Positions 41,181 to 52,800 of a stretch of DNA of 64,000 nucleotides are shown here, one piece after another. The DNA is from Phalacrocorax aristotelis (Eukaryota; Chordata; Aves; Suliformes; Phalacrocoracidae). How positions within the stretch are numbered: position 1 is the first letter of the stretch; each line of letters opens with the position of its first letter. The stretch covers positions 7,509,682 through 7,573,681 of the forward strand of contig NC_134288.1 of the NCBI RefSeq assembly GCF_949628215.1. The letters run 5' to 3'. The notes under the pieces were generated by a model. The model searched no databases. It worked only from the letters and a program-made list of their open reading frames with translations, and was not told the DNA's origin. The position numbers and the translations under genes were made by a program.

Positions 41181-44100
41181 TGGTGCTGCAGGCAGCGCCA
41201 GCAGGCACAAGCGTGCCAGGCTGCCTGCTCCCAGCATAGGCATCAGCAAGCCCCGCTCCCTGCCAAACAGCTGCCCTTCGCTACAGCACACAGCAACAAC
41301 CTGCTCCTGCTGCCTACTTCCGTATCCCTCCCCAAACAAAAATCCTCATTCCCCTCCTCCTTTGAGCGGTTATGACCCATGCAGGGAGAAAAAGTGCAAG
41401 ACAGGCTGTGGCCTTCCTCTCCTGCCTTCCCTGTCGCAGGGGTTGTCATGCAGAAGACATCCAGGTTCTGTGAGGTTGGGGCAAGAGCTAAAACCAGTGA
41501 CCCCAAAGAGGTCCCCCAAGGAGGGCCAGCCCCCATTTGCATTGCTGTGCAGCTGCTGCTGCGTACACAGGACAGAAATAACTTTGTCACCAGGCACAGG
41601 AGAAAGCAGGCAATCAGAAGGGAGAAGTTTTACCCTGGCAAGCCATAAGGAAACAACCTTGGCAAAACAATCTCAGGTGAAAGTCTGAGCAGGGCAGGGC
41701 GTGTGGAGCACTGTGCCCGGCTGTGGCCCTGTGCCCTTAATGTCCCTGGACCTGTTGGAGGCACACATGCAGCTGCACAGCTCCTCTCTCATGCCTGCCT
41801 CAAGTGTGTTTAAGGTCTTTACTTGACCCATGATTTTGCTCGCAATAGAGGTGCTACTGCCCAGCCCTGCCTGAGTACCCTGTATTAGGATGCTCCCCCC
41901 GTTCCCAGCTCCGGCACATGGCAGCGATGCTGCTGCCAGCACGTCCAGGGCAGTGTGAGAGCACAGGCCTGGGGTGGCTCCTGCGGGTAGCAAACACTTA
42001 ACCTGAGTGATGGGCTTTCATGCAACCAATTCAAGGCTCTTCACCAACAGCAAGAAGGGCCTTGATCTATTTTTTTTTTTTTAATTGAGCACTGCACTCT
42101 TGGCTGAGGGAGGTATGTGACAGCATTTAGCTTTAATGAGGGGCTCATCCAGCCCTTTCTCAGCCAACTCCAAGCTTTTAAAAATCATCAGTCATGAGAA
42201 TGGCTTGGAAAAAAAATTCTGATGCATGTTGTTTACTCATGCAGCCGTGCACAGTTTCTCCTTCAGCTGCTGTGTGTGCTTGCGCTGAAATGAGCTGTGA
42301 TCGGTTGCTCACTGCTGGTTCAGGAACGTGGTTGTCAAATCGCACGCCTTTTATTTGTGCCAGTGTGGCAGTATGTCTTGAGAACAGGGGTTAGTTGTCT
42401 TGGTTTGTTGGTTGTTTTTTCTTTTTATCTTTACAGGTGACCATAATCATCTGTGGATGGCAGAGATTTACTGCCCCACAAGAGCAGGCAAAGCCCAGGA
42501 CCCACTGTGTCAGAGGCTGCAATAAACATGATCCTCAAATAACCACGTGTTTCCAGGGTAGCAGGGCTTTAGAAGGAACAGCAAATATTGTGAGACTGGC
42601 AGTCAAATTGCAAGAGCTGATTTCCCTGTATTCTTAGGGGAAAATAATTCTGATTTATTTGGATTCATTAACTCATTATTTAGATGTTTTCTGCTTAGTG
42701 TATCAGGGAGAAATGACATTTTGCAGAAAAAAAAAAGAAAATTATAGCAGAGGTGCGTTGAGTCATTTCTGTTGGAGAGGAGAATTGCATATTGCTGCTT
42801 AAAAAGTGACCTTTTGATTTTTACCATCACCCAGAGATGGCTGGGCAGGATTTGCAGGGGGGTGAGAACCCTGGCAGCACTCCCTGCCTGGCAGAGCGCC
42901 TGGTCCTGGTGGCCATGTCCCAACGTACTAAAACAAGAACTGGCGTAAAAACCAGGATTTTCAGTACACAGAACATGCCATATCCATGCCAGTTGGGGAA
43001 CATTGTGGTTTTAAATTATATGTGAACCTTGTGTCACCGCTTTTTTGGCATGGCCATCACAGAGGTAAAAAAAACAGCAAAAGCTGCAGACTGGGCCACT
43101 TTCATTCTGCGATTTGCTGCCTGCCAGAGGTTCACTGCGTCCTCTGTATCAAACTGAATTAATGATTTGTATTCAGGCAGAGCACCAGATGATCACAGTA
43201 AATAATTCTCTTTGTAAGCAATGTTTTACTGCATGAACAGTGAGATTTATTTTTTTTCTATTTTTCCCCGAAGAGGTGACTAAAAAGCATCCTTGACTTA
43301 AATTTTCACCACTTGCAGCGGCCAGGAGAGCAGGTGAGTGGCTGCCTTGGCCCTGCTGCCTTTCCTGCTGCTCATGGGGAGGCTTTCCTCTGGGAAGGAG
43401 AGGGGAGCTCCCTCTGCCATTCAGCCTTTTGCCCCTGCACCCCTAAATCTGCCCCAGTATTGCGCTGGCCTGGGTTGGGAGGACAGTCAGCTGGTGACGA
43501 TGGTGGCATGATGCTGGGGACATCCTGGCTCCAGGGTGAGTGGAGGAGGGGTGGAGCTGGCAGGAGGAGGGATGAGTTACAGGGGAAGAAGCTGGGCTTT
43601 CGTTTTTGGGGGGCTGAGAAGAGGCATGGCCTGCTCTGTGCCTGGGGCTGCAGACCCAGCAGTAACACAGCCAGTGCCATGCTGTGCTCTCCCGCACATC
43701 CCAGCAGCAAATGGAGACCCTGGCACTGCTATAGCCAGGGTCAGTCCCATCGGCAGGGCGGGTGGAGCTCATGGCTGGGTAAAAGCAAAGGGGCAGAATT
43801 TAATTCAGGTTATAATACACTGTAATAATGTTCTCAGTGCTTTGATTAACTTTTTTTTTTCTTTTTTATTTTCTTATTCTAAGCAGCCTGAATTGAGGTG
43901 CCTCCAAGCTGCCCTGTCTTGGGTCAGGCCTTTCCTGCAGCAGCCAAGCTGGCCATGAGCAGCAGGGCTCCCGAGGGCTCACCGGAGCCAGGCCCACCCC
44001 ACACAGAGAGGCCCAGACAAGCTCCTTACCTAGATGAGCACATCTTTATTTTCAGTTCCATGGAGACACATCTACACTGTCCATATCTCACCTGAACACA

Positions 44101-44509
44101 TCACCTAAACCGCTATTCCTTTCCGGTTGCCCTTCTCACCCCACCGTGGGATGTACATCCCCTCTGCATGCTTGTGCGAGGCCGTTAGAGGGCATTTGGG
44201 TTTCATTTTTCAATCACCCAGAAGGATTATTGCTGTGAGAATGTAAAGGCAGAACTGCCGGGCAGCTCTCCTGTGCTGACTCTTGCATAGCTGGAACAGC
44301 TCTAGCCCGTCAGGAGACAGCCCCGACTTATCTTTGCAATTTGTTTTCTCTTTTTCCTGCTTTTCTTTTGGCTTCAGCTCACGGGGTATGTGCTTGGATG
44401 GCAGGCGGTATGTCTGGTGCTGCAGAGCAGTGTCTCCTGCATCTGAGCTCCTCGCTCACTGAAGCCCTGCCAAACCGCCAGCGCTTTGGAGAGGAGGAGG
44501 CCAGGCAGA
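41181..44509. other. Intergenic stretch between the P2Y-like receptor and CCN5
   Basis: About 3.3 kb with T-runs (near 42068 and 43850) and no supported coding sequence. Several frames of 60-170 codons are open by chance in the GC-rich parts at 41.2-41.7 and 43.3-43.8 kb. Confidence 0.6.
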
Positions 44510-45702
44510 GCAGGAAGGTTCATGTTTATTCTGGAGGGATGTGGGGAAGGTGAATTAGAGCTGCCATCAGGAGGGCGGCTCTGCCCATGCCCAGGAAAGC
44601 GGCTGCTGGATCACGGGGTGGATATCGTGGGATGGCTGAGCTCGTGCACAGTTGAGCTGAGCATCTCGGCGCAGCAGTGACTTGTGGTGCACGGCCCAAT
44701 GTACCTGTTCCTTCTCCGGGGGGACAGGGTGTGAGGGGTCCCACTGGGGATTTGGGCGTCCCAATGCTGGAGATGGTCTCTCTTGCAGCCTCTGCAGAGC
44801 AAAGCTGCATGCGTGGTGTGGTGGAGGTGCAGCATCACCTCTCCAAAAGCCCCACCAATCCGGGAAAGGACCAATTCCCAGTTTCTTGGGTGGATTCATG
44901 CTTGTGGCAGGGTTTCCCCATTTCCCATTACATTCAGCCTAAGAAACTCAGGGATGCTGCCCAGTAACCCTTCCTGGGACAGTGGGGTGCACAGAAGGGA
45001 GAGGAGCTGCATGACATGGGGATCTTATTCTCTATTTCCACCTTCCTTTGCAGCCAAAGTCCATCAGTTCTTCCTCAGTTTGCCAAGGGAGGTGTCCTCC
45101 GTCTCCATCAAAACCACAGTGCTGTGGGCTTGTGCCAGACATTTTGCCGGGACGAGGCTTTGGCTCCGGGATGTGACCAGGGTGGGCATGGCTACAAACG
45201 ACCTCCTCTTCCCCTCTGGAAAGGCAGAGCGGAGAGCAGTGTGGTGGCATGTCCCTCACATCTAGGGAGCAGGGGCACGTGGCAGTGCAGGTGCACTGGG
45301 CCCCAGTGCAGACACAGTGCAAAACTGCCTTGCTCGCATGCAGCTGGCACTTTCCAGGGCCAGGCTAATTAAAGGGGTGGCAAAGCCCTGCCACTCAGGC
45401 ATACCCAGGGAGCCAGGCAGGAGCTGCGGATGCATCTCCAGCCATAGGGGCATGTCGAGCCCACCTGTGTGGCTCAGGGTTGTGTGGGATCCACAGTGCT
45501 TTTGGATTCAGACATCCAGAGACCTCAAAATTCAGGTCTGCACCTGCCATCAGATAGCTGTTTTCCAAGCATAGTTCCAGGAGATGGTTCATCTGTCCCT
45601 AAGACATCCTCAGCTCATGGCTGAGGGGGGTGATGGGGTCCCCACAGGTAATCGGGTGTCCCATGGCTCGTGTTGGCTGGCGTTTCCCTGTCTTGGTCAA
45701 AC
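44510..45702 (-). other. CCN5: Probable 3'UTR of CCN5
   Basis: Minus-strand sequence after the CCN5 stop codon up to an AATAAA at 44525-44530 (a second lies at 44045-44050). It contains a nearly perfect inverted repeat, TGCACTGGG-C-CCCAGTGCA, at 45292-45310. A frame near 44.65 kb resembles a CT-domain fragment superficially but is not convincing. Confidence 0.4.
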
Positions 45703-45938
45703 CTATTGCCCAGAGACACCAGCTTCACTGAGGCCCTCACTTACCGCCGGGAATGCTGCTGGCAGAGCCGGGCAGGGTCTGGCCATGCAGAGCCGCCTCT
45801 GAGTCTCCAGCCTGCAGTAGCGGTTCTGGTTGGAGACGCGGGTAGAAAAGCCCACGCCGCAGGTGGCCGAGCAGGCGCTCCACTCCGTGCCCCAATCCTG
45901 GCAGGGGTATGGCAGCAGCGGTGATGCTGCCCCAGGGG
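45703..45938 (-). CDS. CCN5: CCN5 exon 4: TSP1 domain and C-terminus
   Basis: 236 nt after the acceptor TTCATCTAG. Two bases complete Ala177, then [20 protein letters not shown] and the TSP1 repeat follow, to TGA (45705-45703). A strong donor-like sequence, GCG|GTAAGT, lies 14 codons before the stop codon. If it were used, the protein would continue into another exon, but I see no convincing one. Confidence 0.93.
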
Positions 45939-48900
45939 CTAGATGAAAAGAGATGAGGGGAAACGAGTGGTTGGAGCCAGGTGCCATGCAGCATGCCCGC
46001 TAGGTGCTGCAGGCATAGCCCTGCATGGCGGGGAAATGAGGTGTCTCCTGTTTGATAGTCATTGTCTGAGATGAAGGGACCATCCCCAGAGACCTGCATG
46101 GGCATCTTCTTATTGGCATGTCCTGCATCCTACCTGTCCTAGCATCCTGGAGGAGGTTCCGGTCCTGGGCCTCGCAGATCCACTCTGGGCAGCACTTCCC
46201 TGGGACCTCCACACGCCGTGGATAGGGGCAGTCTGGGGTGGGCAGCCGGACGTCCTCCTGGCACAGTGGGATGCAGGTGAAGCCTCCATCTAGGCAGCGG
46301 CACTGGAGTTTGCAGCTAGGCTGGAAAACCTCCCCATCTCGATAGACTCGGCCGTTCACCTCACAGCCCTCCTCACTGTCTTCAACTGCAAACAACAGCC
46401 AGGGAACCCGTTAGGGACAATGTGACAGAGAGGTGTGGATGGCAGAGGGGACTGCCGGGGGGAACGGTGGGGCTGGCACGAAGGAACTGAAATGGGGGGC
46501 CACAGAAGTGACTGAGGGGTGTGTGGGGTAGACCTGAGTTTGCAGCAGCATGTGCATCACCCAACCTCCTCCTCTTCCCTATGTCCTCTCCTCATCTCTC
46601 TGTATTTTCAAAGCAGCAGCTCACCAATTTGTGAGAAACCTACTGCTCTTTGGCTCTGACCCTGCCTTTCAGGATTCTGAGGCTAGAAAAGGTTTCTCTG
46701 AAATTTCTCTGTAGGACCTTCAGGCTCCAGCCCTAGCAGGGTGACTGCAGCATCCTTGGGACCCCTGTGTCCATCCCCACTCAAACCACTTTGAAACCCC
46801 AGTTGGCAAACAGCATGAGAGCTGGCTGGAGCTGCAGCACAGCCCTGCAGCCAAGCTGTGTGCATCAGCCTCAGTTAAGCTGCTTTTGGAGCTTTAACTG
46901 CTTCCCTGAAAGTGTTGTGGGATGCCTGGAGCCATCTGGGCCCCTGGCCGGAGCTGGGGTGTGTGCTGGGCTGGGGACACAGGGGTACCCCTGGGGGAGC
47001 GGGCACCCCTCTGCTCACAGTTGCAGGTGGCTCCTGTCCCCGCGGGTGCTGCACTGTAGTCACAGACGAGGCCCTGGCTCTGGTCACAGACATGGAGGAA
47101 GTCACAGGGCTCTCCCAGGCGCCGGGCGCAGATCTTACAGCACCCGCAGCCGTCCAGGACCAGGGGGGACCCGCGGGGGCAGCGGGGTGGCACCCAGGGG
47201 CAGTAGCATGGTCTCCGGCACAGCTGGGCACACACCTGTGGAGGCAAAGCCATTGCTGATTCAGTACAAGTTGTTTTTTGGCTAATGGCTGCTATTTCAC
47301 TGGGACAGCCAGGTAATCCTCTCTCAGTCATGGGGGCAGATTCTTGGTGGAGGGTGGCTCTGAAAATCCATGGGAATATGGCAAAGCAGCCTGGAAAGCT
47401 TTTGTCCTCTGCAGGCACATTGTGATGGGCACCCATGGAAACCAGGGAGCATCAGGGATGCTCAGCCTTCTGCAGGATGAGAACTTAAACACACCACTGC
47501 TCTGTATACAAAGGAGGAGGATGGGGCTGCAAACACAAACATCCCAGGTAGTGGTGGTCATTTCACAGGGCTGGCAGCCCCAGAGGCAGCTGCACGCTGC
47601 CCTAAGCAGCCTGGTGGGAAGGAGGGGAAAGCAGCCTGCCCCCATGCCCGCTGCTGGGGCAGCGGGATGTGCCCGGCTGGAGATGCGGCTTCACAGGGGC
47701 TGAATGCACACCGTGAGGGCGCAGCACCTCACTTCGAACAGTCTTAACAGCTCTCATTCACGCCAAGAAACAGGGCATTGCATTGGCAGTGGGGGAACTG
47801 AAGCCAAAGGAACCTCATTGCTTTCCTTCCTGGTCTGGCTGCCTTCTCTGCCCGTTCCTGGCTTGCAGCATCCTCTGCCTGGCCTGGCGCGCTGGATGAG
47901 GAGCCCTGAAATAGGCACGTTTTTGAGGACTGGGGGCTGCATTTCACCTTCCAGCTAGACTGAGCAATTACTTCAGCAGGACTGTGCACTGCAGTCATTT
48001 GCCAGGGCTGTGCCTGCAGGAGTTCACCTGAGCAGGTAGGTGTTTATATCCACGGCTCATTCTGCTTGCACAATTACCCTGGCACAAACAGCTTTTGCAG
48101 GCAGCGCTCGTGCTCCCGTCATGTCGCATCTGACAGGGCTGTTGCATATAGGGCCAGGAGCTAAGTGAGTTGGCTCTGTAGTTTGGAAGTGAATTCTTTG
48201 CCAGCACTGCCTTAACAGTGTGTGCACGTGTGTGAGCCCCACGCGGCAGCTCTGAGCCACTCTCCGGCAGCCCTGCCGCTCTGCTTAGTGCAGGCAGCAG
48301 TTCAGCAAATATGCAACCAAAAAATTCAGCCCTGTGCTGGTCCAGAGACTGGTGTCTCTGCTGACACTGCCAAAAGATTGATGGGTTCAGCTGGACTTGT
48401 AGATTTTAGATACCATTTTTCTTTCTCTTTTAGTTTCTCCCAGTAGCATCAGGACTGACGTGACCAGTTAGACAGAGAAAGTGGGTACTGGTGTGCTATC
48501 TGTTCCCCATTTGCAGCAGTTCAGGTGTTTTTTTTATGAGCCCGTAGAAGTATCAGTGCCAGGAGATAAAATAAATTCAAAATGGCCTGGGAAATCTGGG
48601 TCTTGTTCCAGTTTTACCAATGAGCAGCATTATTTCTGTGACAGAAATCAGAGACACGCTCATGGCAGGGACCAAAGGACTGGCTGTGGTGGCCATATTT
48701 GGGTTGGAGGCACGAGGGCCCTTAGTGATTCTCCAGGCACTCATGAGCGCCTGGGGCAGGAGTGATTTCTCTGTCACAGCTTATCCAGGCAGCCAAGGGC
48801 ATTTTCGTCTTTCAGGAGTTGCTATTTCAAATCAGTGTTGTAGAAAGATTAGCCAAGCCAACTCCATTAATCCATTTCCCCTTGCTCCTTGTAATTAACT

Positions 48901-49685
48901 TGTCTTTAGGTGACAATATGACTCCTATCAGACATCTTAACTGTCCGGGAAAGGAGTCAAATAGGCACAACGCTGCCATGATGTCCCTGCTTGCAGAAGG
49001 TCTGCCTTGGGATTCAAGCAGCAATTAGAAGAACTTGGAACTGACATACCCCAAACTTTTCAACTTTCCTGTTCTCTGCACAAGCATATTTTCACACAGA
49101 GTCCAAAAAAAAAAATCACTACAACAATCCAAATCCTGTCAGAGCCATTGGCTTTGCATGAGCATCCCAGGGAGAGGGGGAGAGCTGAGTAATGCCGAGG
49201 CTGGTGCTTGCTTCTTGGCCCCCTGCCTTGGGAGCCTGGGCAGGAACCAAAGAGTCTGCAGGAGTTGCTACCGCCGAGCTGCTGCTCGCTCGCTCACAGG
49301 GACGCATACCACAGCCCTGGGTGCGGGAGAGTTACAGGGATGGGGCAAGCAAACAGAGCGCATTGCTGTCATTCCTGCCTGCTCCATGGACTTGCACAAC
49401 AGATGCATTTGGCCCATGGACGTTAAGACCCTGCTGCTTAAGTGCAAATGTCTCTCCCAAGCATAGCTCTGCCCCTGTGGGACTGCATTAGTACAGCCTG
49501 CCTGCCAGCCGGTGTTAAACACCGGGCTTGCTGTAGCACCCCAGTCCTCCCTGCACCTCACTTTGCAAGAGCTGGGTGCTTCCCCGACCAAGGCTAAAGC
49601 CGCCCCAGGGCCCCATCTCCCTTACCTTGGAGAGGATGCAGAGGAGGGAGAGGAAGAGGAGCTGTTTCTCCAGCTGGAGCCTCAT
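45703..49685 (-). CDS. CCN5: CCN5 (WISP2), secreted matricellular protein lacking the CT domain
   Basis: Four exons (49685-49626, 47235-47019, 46385-46134, 45938-45703) join to 254 residues, close to the 250 of human CCN5. It is secreted and modulates growth, adhesion and matrix signalling. Order: signal peptide 1-20 ([20 protein letters not shown]), IGFBP domain about 21-92 with GCGCCKIC at 49-56, VWC domain about 98-164 ([24 protein letters not shown]), and TSP1 about 189-232 with [15 protein letters not shown] and [18 protein letters not shown]. It then ends after 22 residues, so the C-terminal cystine-knot domain of other CCN proteins is absent, which is the CCN5 hallmark. All splice sites are GT/AG and the phases fit. 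Position beside KCNK15 agrees with the mammalian order. Confidence 0.96.
46134..46385 (-). CDS. CCN5: CCN5 exon 3: VWC domain
   Basis: 252 nt between the acceptor TGTTTGCAG and the donor ACAG|GTAGGA. It encodes [38 protein letters not shown] and [19 protein letters not shown]. The cysteine spacing is that of a chordin-like VWC module, and EDVRLP and PRRVEV match mammalian CCN5. Confidence 0.95.
47019..47235 (-). CDS. CCN5: CCN5 exon 2: IGFBP-like domain
   Basis: 217 nt between the acceptor CCTCCACAG and the donor AACT|GTGAGC. It encodes [60 protein letters not shown] and the end of the domain. GCGCC is the IGFBP signature, and the reading [17 protein letters not shown] is almost identical to human CCN5. 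Confidence 0.95.
49626..49685 (-). CDS. CCN5: CCN5 exon 1: signal peptide
   Basis: 60 nt from ATG to the donor AAG|GTAAGG, phase 0. It encodes [20 protein letters not shown], a hydrophobic secretion signal. The [10 protein letters not shown] junction aligns with the human CCN5 form SLLCLLSK|V, which fixes the start and the splice. The 2.4-kb intron that follows (47236-49625) shows no other gene. Confidence 0.93.
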
Positions 49686-49815
49686 GCTGCTCTCCCCTCC
49701 ACCACTTCAGCACATCACCCCCCAGGCAGTTTGGAGGCAGTGGTGTGTTCGCAGGTTTTAAAGCCCCGAATAGGTCCCGCTGGTGTTTATACTCTCCCGG
49801 CTCTGATGTCACTCA
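49686..49815 (-). promoter_or_regulatory. CCN5: CCN5 core promoter with TATA box and CRE-like site
   Basis: On the minus strand a TATAAAC box lies at 49785-49791, about 100 bp upstream of the start codon. A CRE/AP-1-like TGACATCA sits 13 bp further upstream at 49804-49811. Transcription would start near 49758, giving a 5'UTR of about 70 nt. A CArG-like CCTATTCGGG (49765-49774) near the start deviates from consensus. The TATA call is by position and sequence only. Confidence 0.45.
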
Positions 49816-52800
49816 CAGGCTCCAATATAAACATGAGTAGGTTTGGACAAGCCTCAGCATTTTCTTTTTTTTTTTCTTTTTTTTTTTTCCAGCCCACATT
49901 CCAGCTGCCATTTCCACTCCCCTAAAGGTGAGAACGTGCTGTCCGCTGAGACAGCAAGCGAAAGGAAGGGACACTCTTCCTGGGAAGCACTGGAGAGGGG
50001 CTGGGGAGCCAGGCTGGTGGGGCAAACTGGCTCCTTGCTGCTAGCCATGACTGGGAGGGAGGGAAGGTCCATGCCTCTTCCTACTGATCAAGGTCTGCCC
50101 AGACAGAGCCAGCATCTTTCTCCTGGGTTTTTGAAGAGTCTGGTGGGGCTGTCCCTGCTGCCATCCTGGGACATTGCCACAACCAGGCAGGAACCGGACA
50201 TCCACTGCTATATTTTATGCTGAGTGTGGTGCACGGCAGGCTGTGGGAGGGGATGAGTTGCCCACACTGTACAGAGCCCTGAAACCAAGGACAGGATCCT
50301 GCCCCTCCATTGCTGAGGACAGTGTATAACTTGCTTTTGATTGCCAGCAACTCAGGCTGCAGCAGTTTCAGGCAAGCTCTCCAGGCGGTAGAGGTGTGAT
50401 TCCCTTCTCAGTTTCTCTGGCACAGCAAGAGCAGGAAAGGGATTTGCTGTGGTGGTGGTGCTGCCACAGCATCCCCCATTCTGTGTGGGGCTGCAGCTGC
50501 ACAGGGAGGCTGCTGGGGCAGGGGGGATTGGATGCACATCACATTGCATTACCCCGGGGTTGGTATGTGATGCAGAGAGGGCTGCTGCCTGGCCCTTGCA
50601 GAAGCATCACTGATTTCAAACCTTGTAAACCCCAATTCAGCTCCTGAAAAAATTATGGCTGGCTTAAGCAACCATAAGAATTTAAAAACCAGTTTCAAGA
50701 AAGATGAGCAGGTGCTCAGCATTTGCCTCCCAATGCTTTACCACTTTTCAGTCTGCCCCGTGCAAGCTTTCCTCATGGCCACTGTGTCTGGGGACTCTAA
50801 GGTGGCTCTTAGGAAAGAAAAAAATAAACACCTCGGGACCTCCAGGAAACGGAGCCCCTTCTCCATCTTCCCATCCCCCAGATCTTTTCACAAGATGTAA
50901 GAAGGGGAATTTGTGATTCCAGAGATTGATGGAAAGGTCTGAGCTCACATGGTGATGCAGGGTGCACTGCAGCTCTCCCTGGCCCCTCTCCTGCACCTCC
51001 TTGACTGCAGGACATGGTCTGGGGGCTGGGAGCACTGCTTCTGCCCTGGCCCAAGGGACAGATCCTGGCAGCTGCACACAGACTCTACATGTTTTGCAGG
51101 CGTGATGAGAACTGCCGCTATATATCATGATATATGTTGGCAAACACACAGGAGGAGCTGGGTGCTGTATAAGCAGAGGACTGAAATTATGCAACCAGGA
51201 GTGATGCCCCATCCCTCCCTCCAGCCTTTTTTCCCTTCCTTTTGCTTTTGCAAAACAGGTCCTCAGTCATACAAGCAGCAATCCCGACCTCAGGTCCGCT
51301 GCTTGCCATAGCCTGGAAGCCAGGGCACAGAGCAGGGAGGGCAGAGCCCGGCAGGGAGGAGCACTCAGAGCTCAGAGAAGTCAGAGCTCTCCTGTTACCT
51401 TGATTCTCCACTATGGTTTTGCTTCGTTAGCTGTAATCAGTCTGTTAATGAGGTCATGGCAGCTTGTGGAAATACCAGGCCACCTTCCAAAGGCTGCTGT
51501 TACTTATCCCAGCGCTGGAGTCTCCACTGCTCGTGGAGGAGCCTCAGGTCTCTGCATCACCCAAGCCCTGCCTGGAGGCAACACTGCCGGTCGCAGGGAA
51601 GGCATGAGGACCACGCATTGCTCCATCTTTGCTAGCAGGGGTGTTTGGGCCCTACTGATGGGTGCTCACAAGCCAGAAGATTTGATGCCTGGAGGCACAT
51701 CTCGTGCTGCTGTTTTCTCCTCCGCTCCCTGGAGTTGATGCCCTCCCATCGGCCGCCGTGTTTCAGATGCCGCGGCTCAGCCAGACGTCCCAGAGGCAGC
51801 TGCGGTGCCTCTGTCAGTAACAGCTTGAGAGCAGCCAAAGCGCTGATCCAGCCTTGCCGCAGGGGGACGGGGAGTTGAGTTAATTATTCCAGGCTTGTGT
51901 TTATTAGGGGCTCCTGATTAATAGGCTTGGCTTCATTTCCCATTTGGAAATTAGGTGACAGTGCTGGTAAGTGAAATAAAAACCTCTCGTTACTGTCAGT
52001 GAGCAGCTTTGGGAGAAGCAAACTCCCCCATGCGTGAGGCCTTGGGGGGCACTGGGGCACCCCCCCAGGGTGGGCTGGGGCTCAGCGCTGCCTGGGGAGC
52101 CTGCTGCCTGCCCTCTCTGGGACACGGGTTTGGCTCTTTGGGGTGGGGACCCTTTCTTTACCTTTTCCCCCAGCTTGGGACAAGATAAGACATTGCTTTC
52201 CCTGCTCCCCCCCCCCCAAATGTCACCGAGATTTTGCTGCAGTAAGGTGACATTACTGTGATGGTATGACATCACCAGGAAGCCAGCAGGGCTCAGGCAG
52301 TAACAGAGAGCCACAGCACCTAGTCAAGCAGCTGGACAGGGGCCAAACCCACCGCCTTGCACCTGGCCAGCTGCCCATACTTCAGATGGCATCAGCAATC
52401 CCTGGTGGTAGCTCACTGCATTTTGGGGGTGCCCAGAGGAGCTGGCTGGAGGGCTGCCCACAAAGTCCACCGTGACTCTGCCTTCCTGAGGAGGCTTTTC
52501 TGTGGGTGACATGGGCTTCAGCTTCCCTTCTCCCAGCTCTTGGGGTGCCACACGCCTGCCCCGGCCGCTGTGCCGGGGGGCCAGAGGATGCAGGCAGGGC
52601 CCAGCAAAGTGATACAGCCCTTGCACAGGTTTTGATTTGTGAAGTCACATGAGAGCAACACATTAGCCGTTCACTTTATAAATACTCAGTTGTAACCCTT
52701 CCCCTCTGGAGCACGTACCCCATATGTGTTCTGTACCATACGTGTGATTTCATAGCTAGTAATTAAGCCCATATGTTGTGCTCTGCAGTTTCCATGGTAT

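Noticed and set aside
44611-44874. Minus-strand frame with RYIGPCTTSHCC followed by STVHEL, resembling the CT-domain core of CCN proteins
   Set aside because: The C-x4-CC spacing matches, but the preceding CT cysteine and the downstream knot cysteines are missing. The frame does not fit the phase-0 donor at the end of the TSP1 exon through the nearest acceptor. Probably chance.
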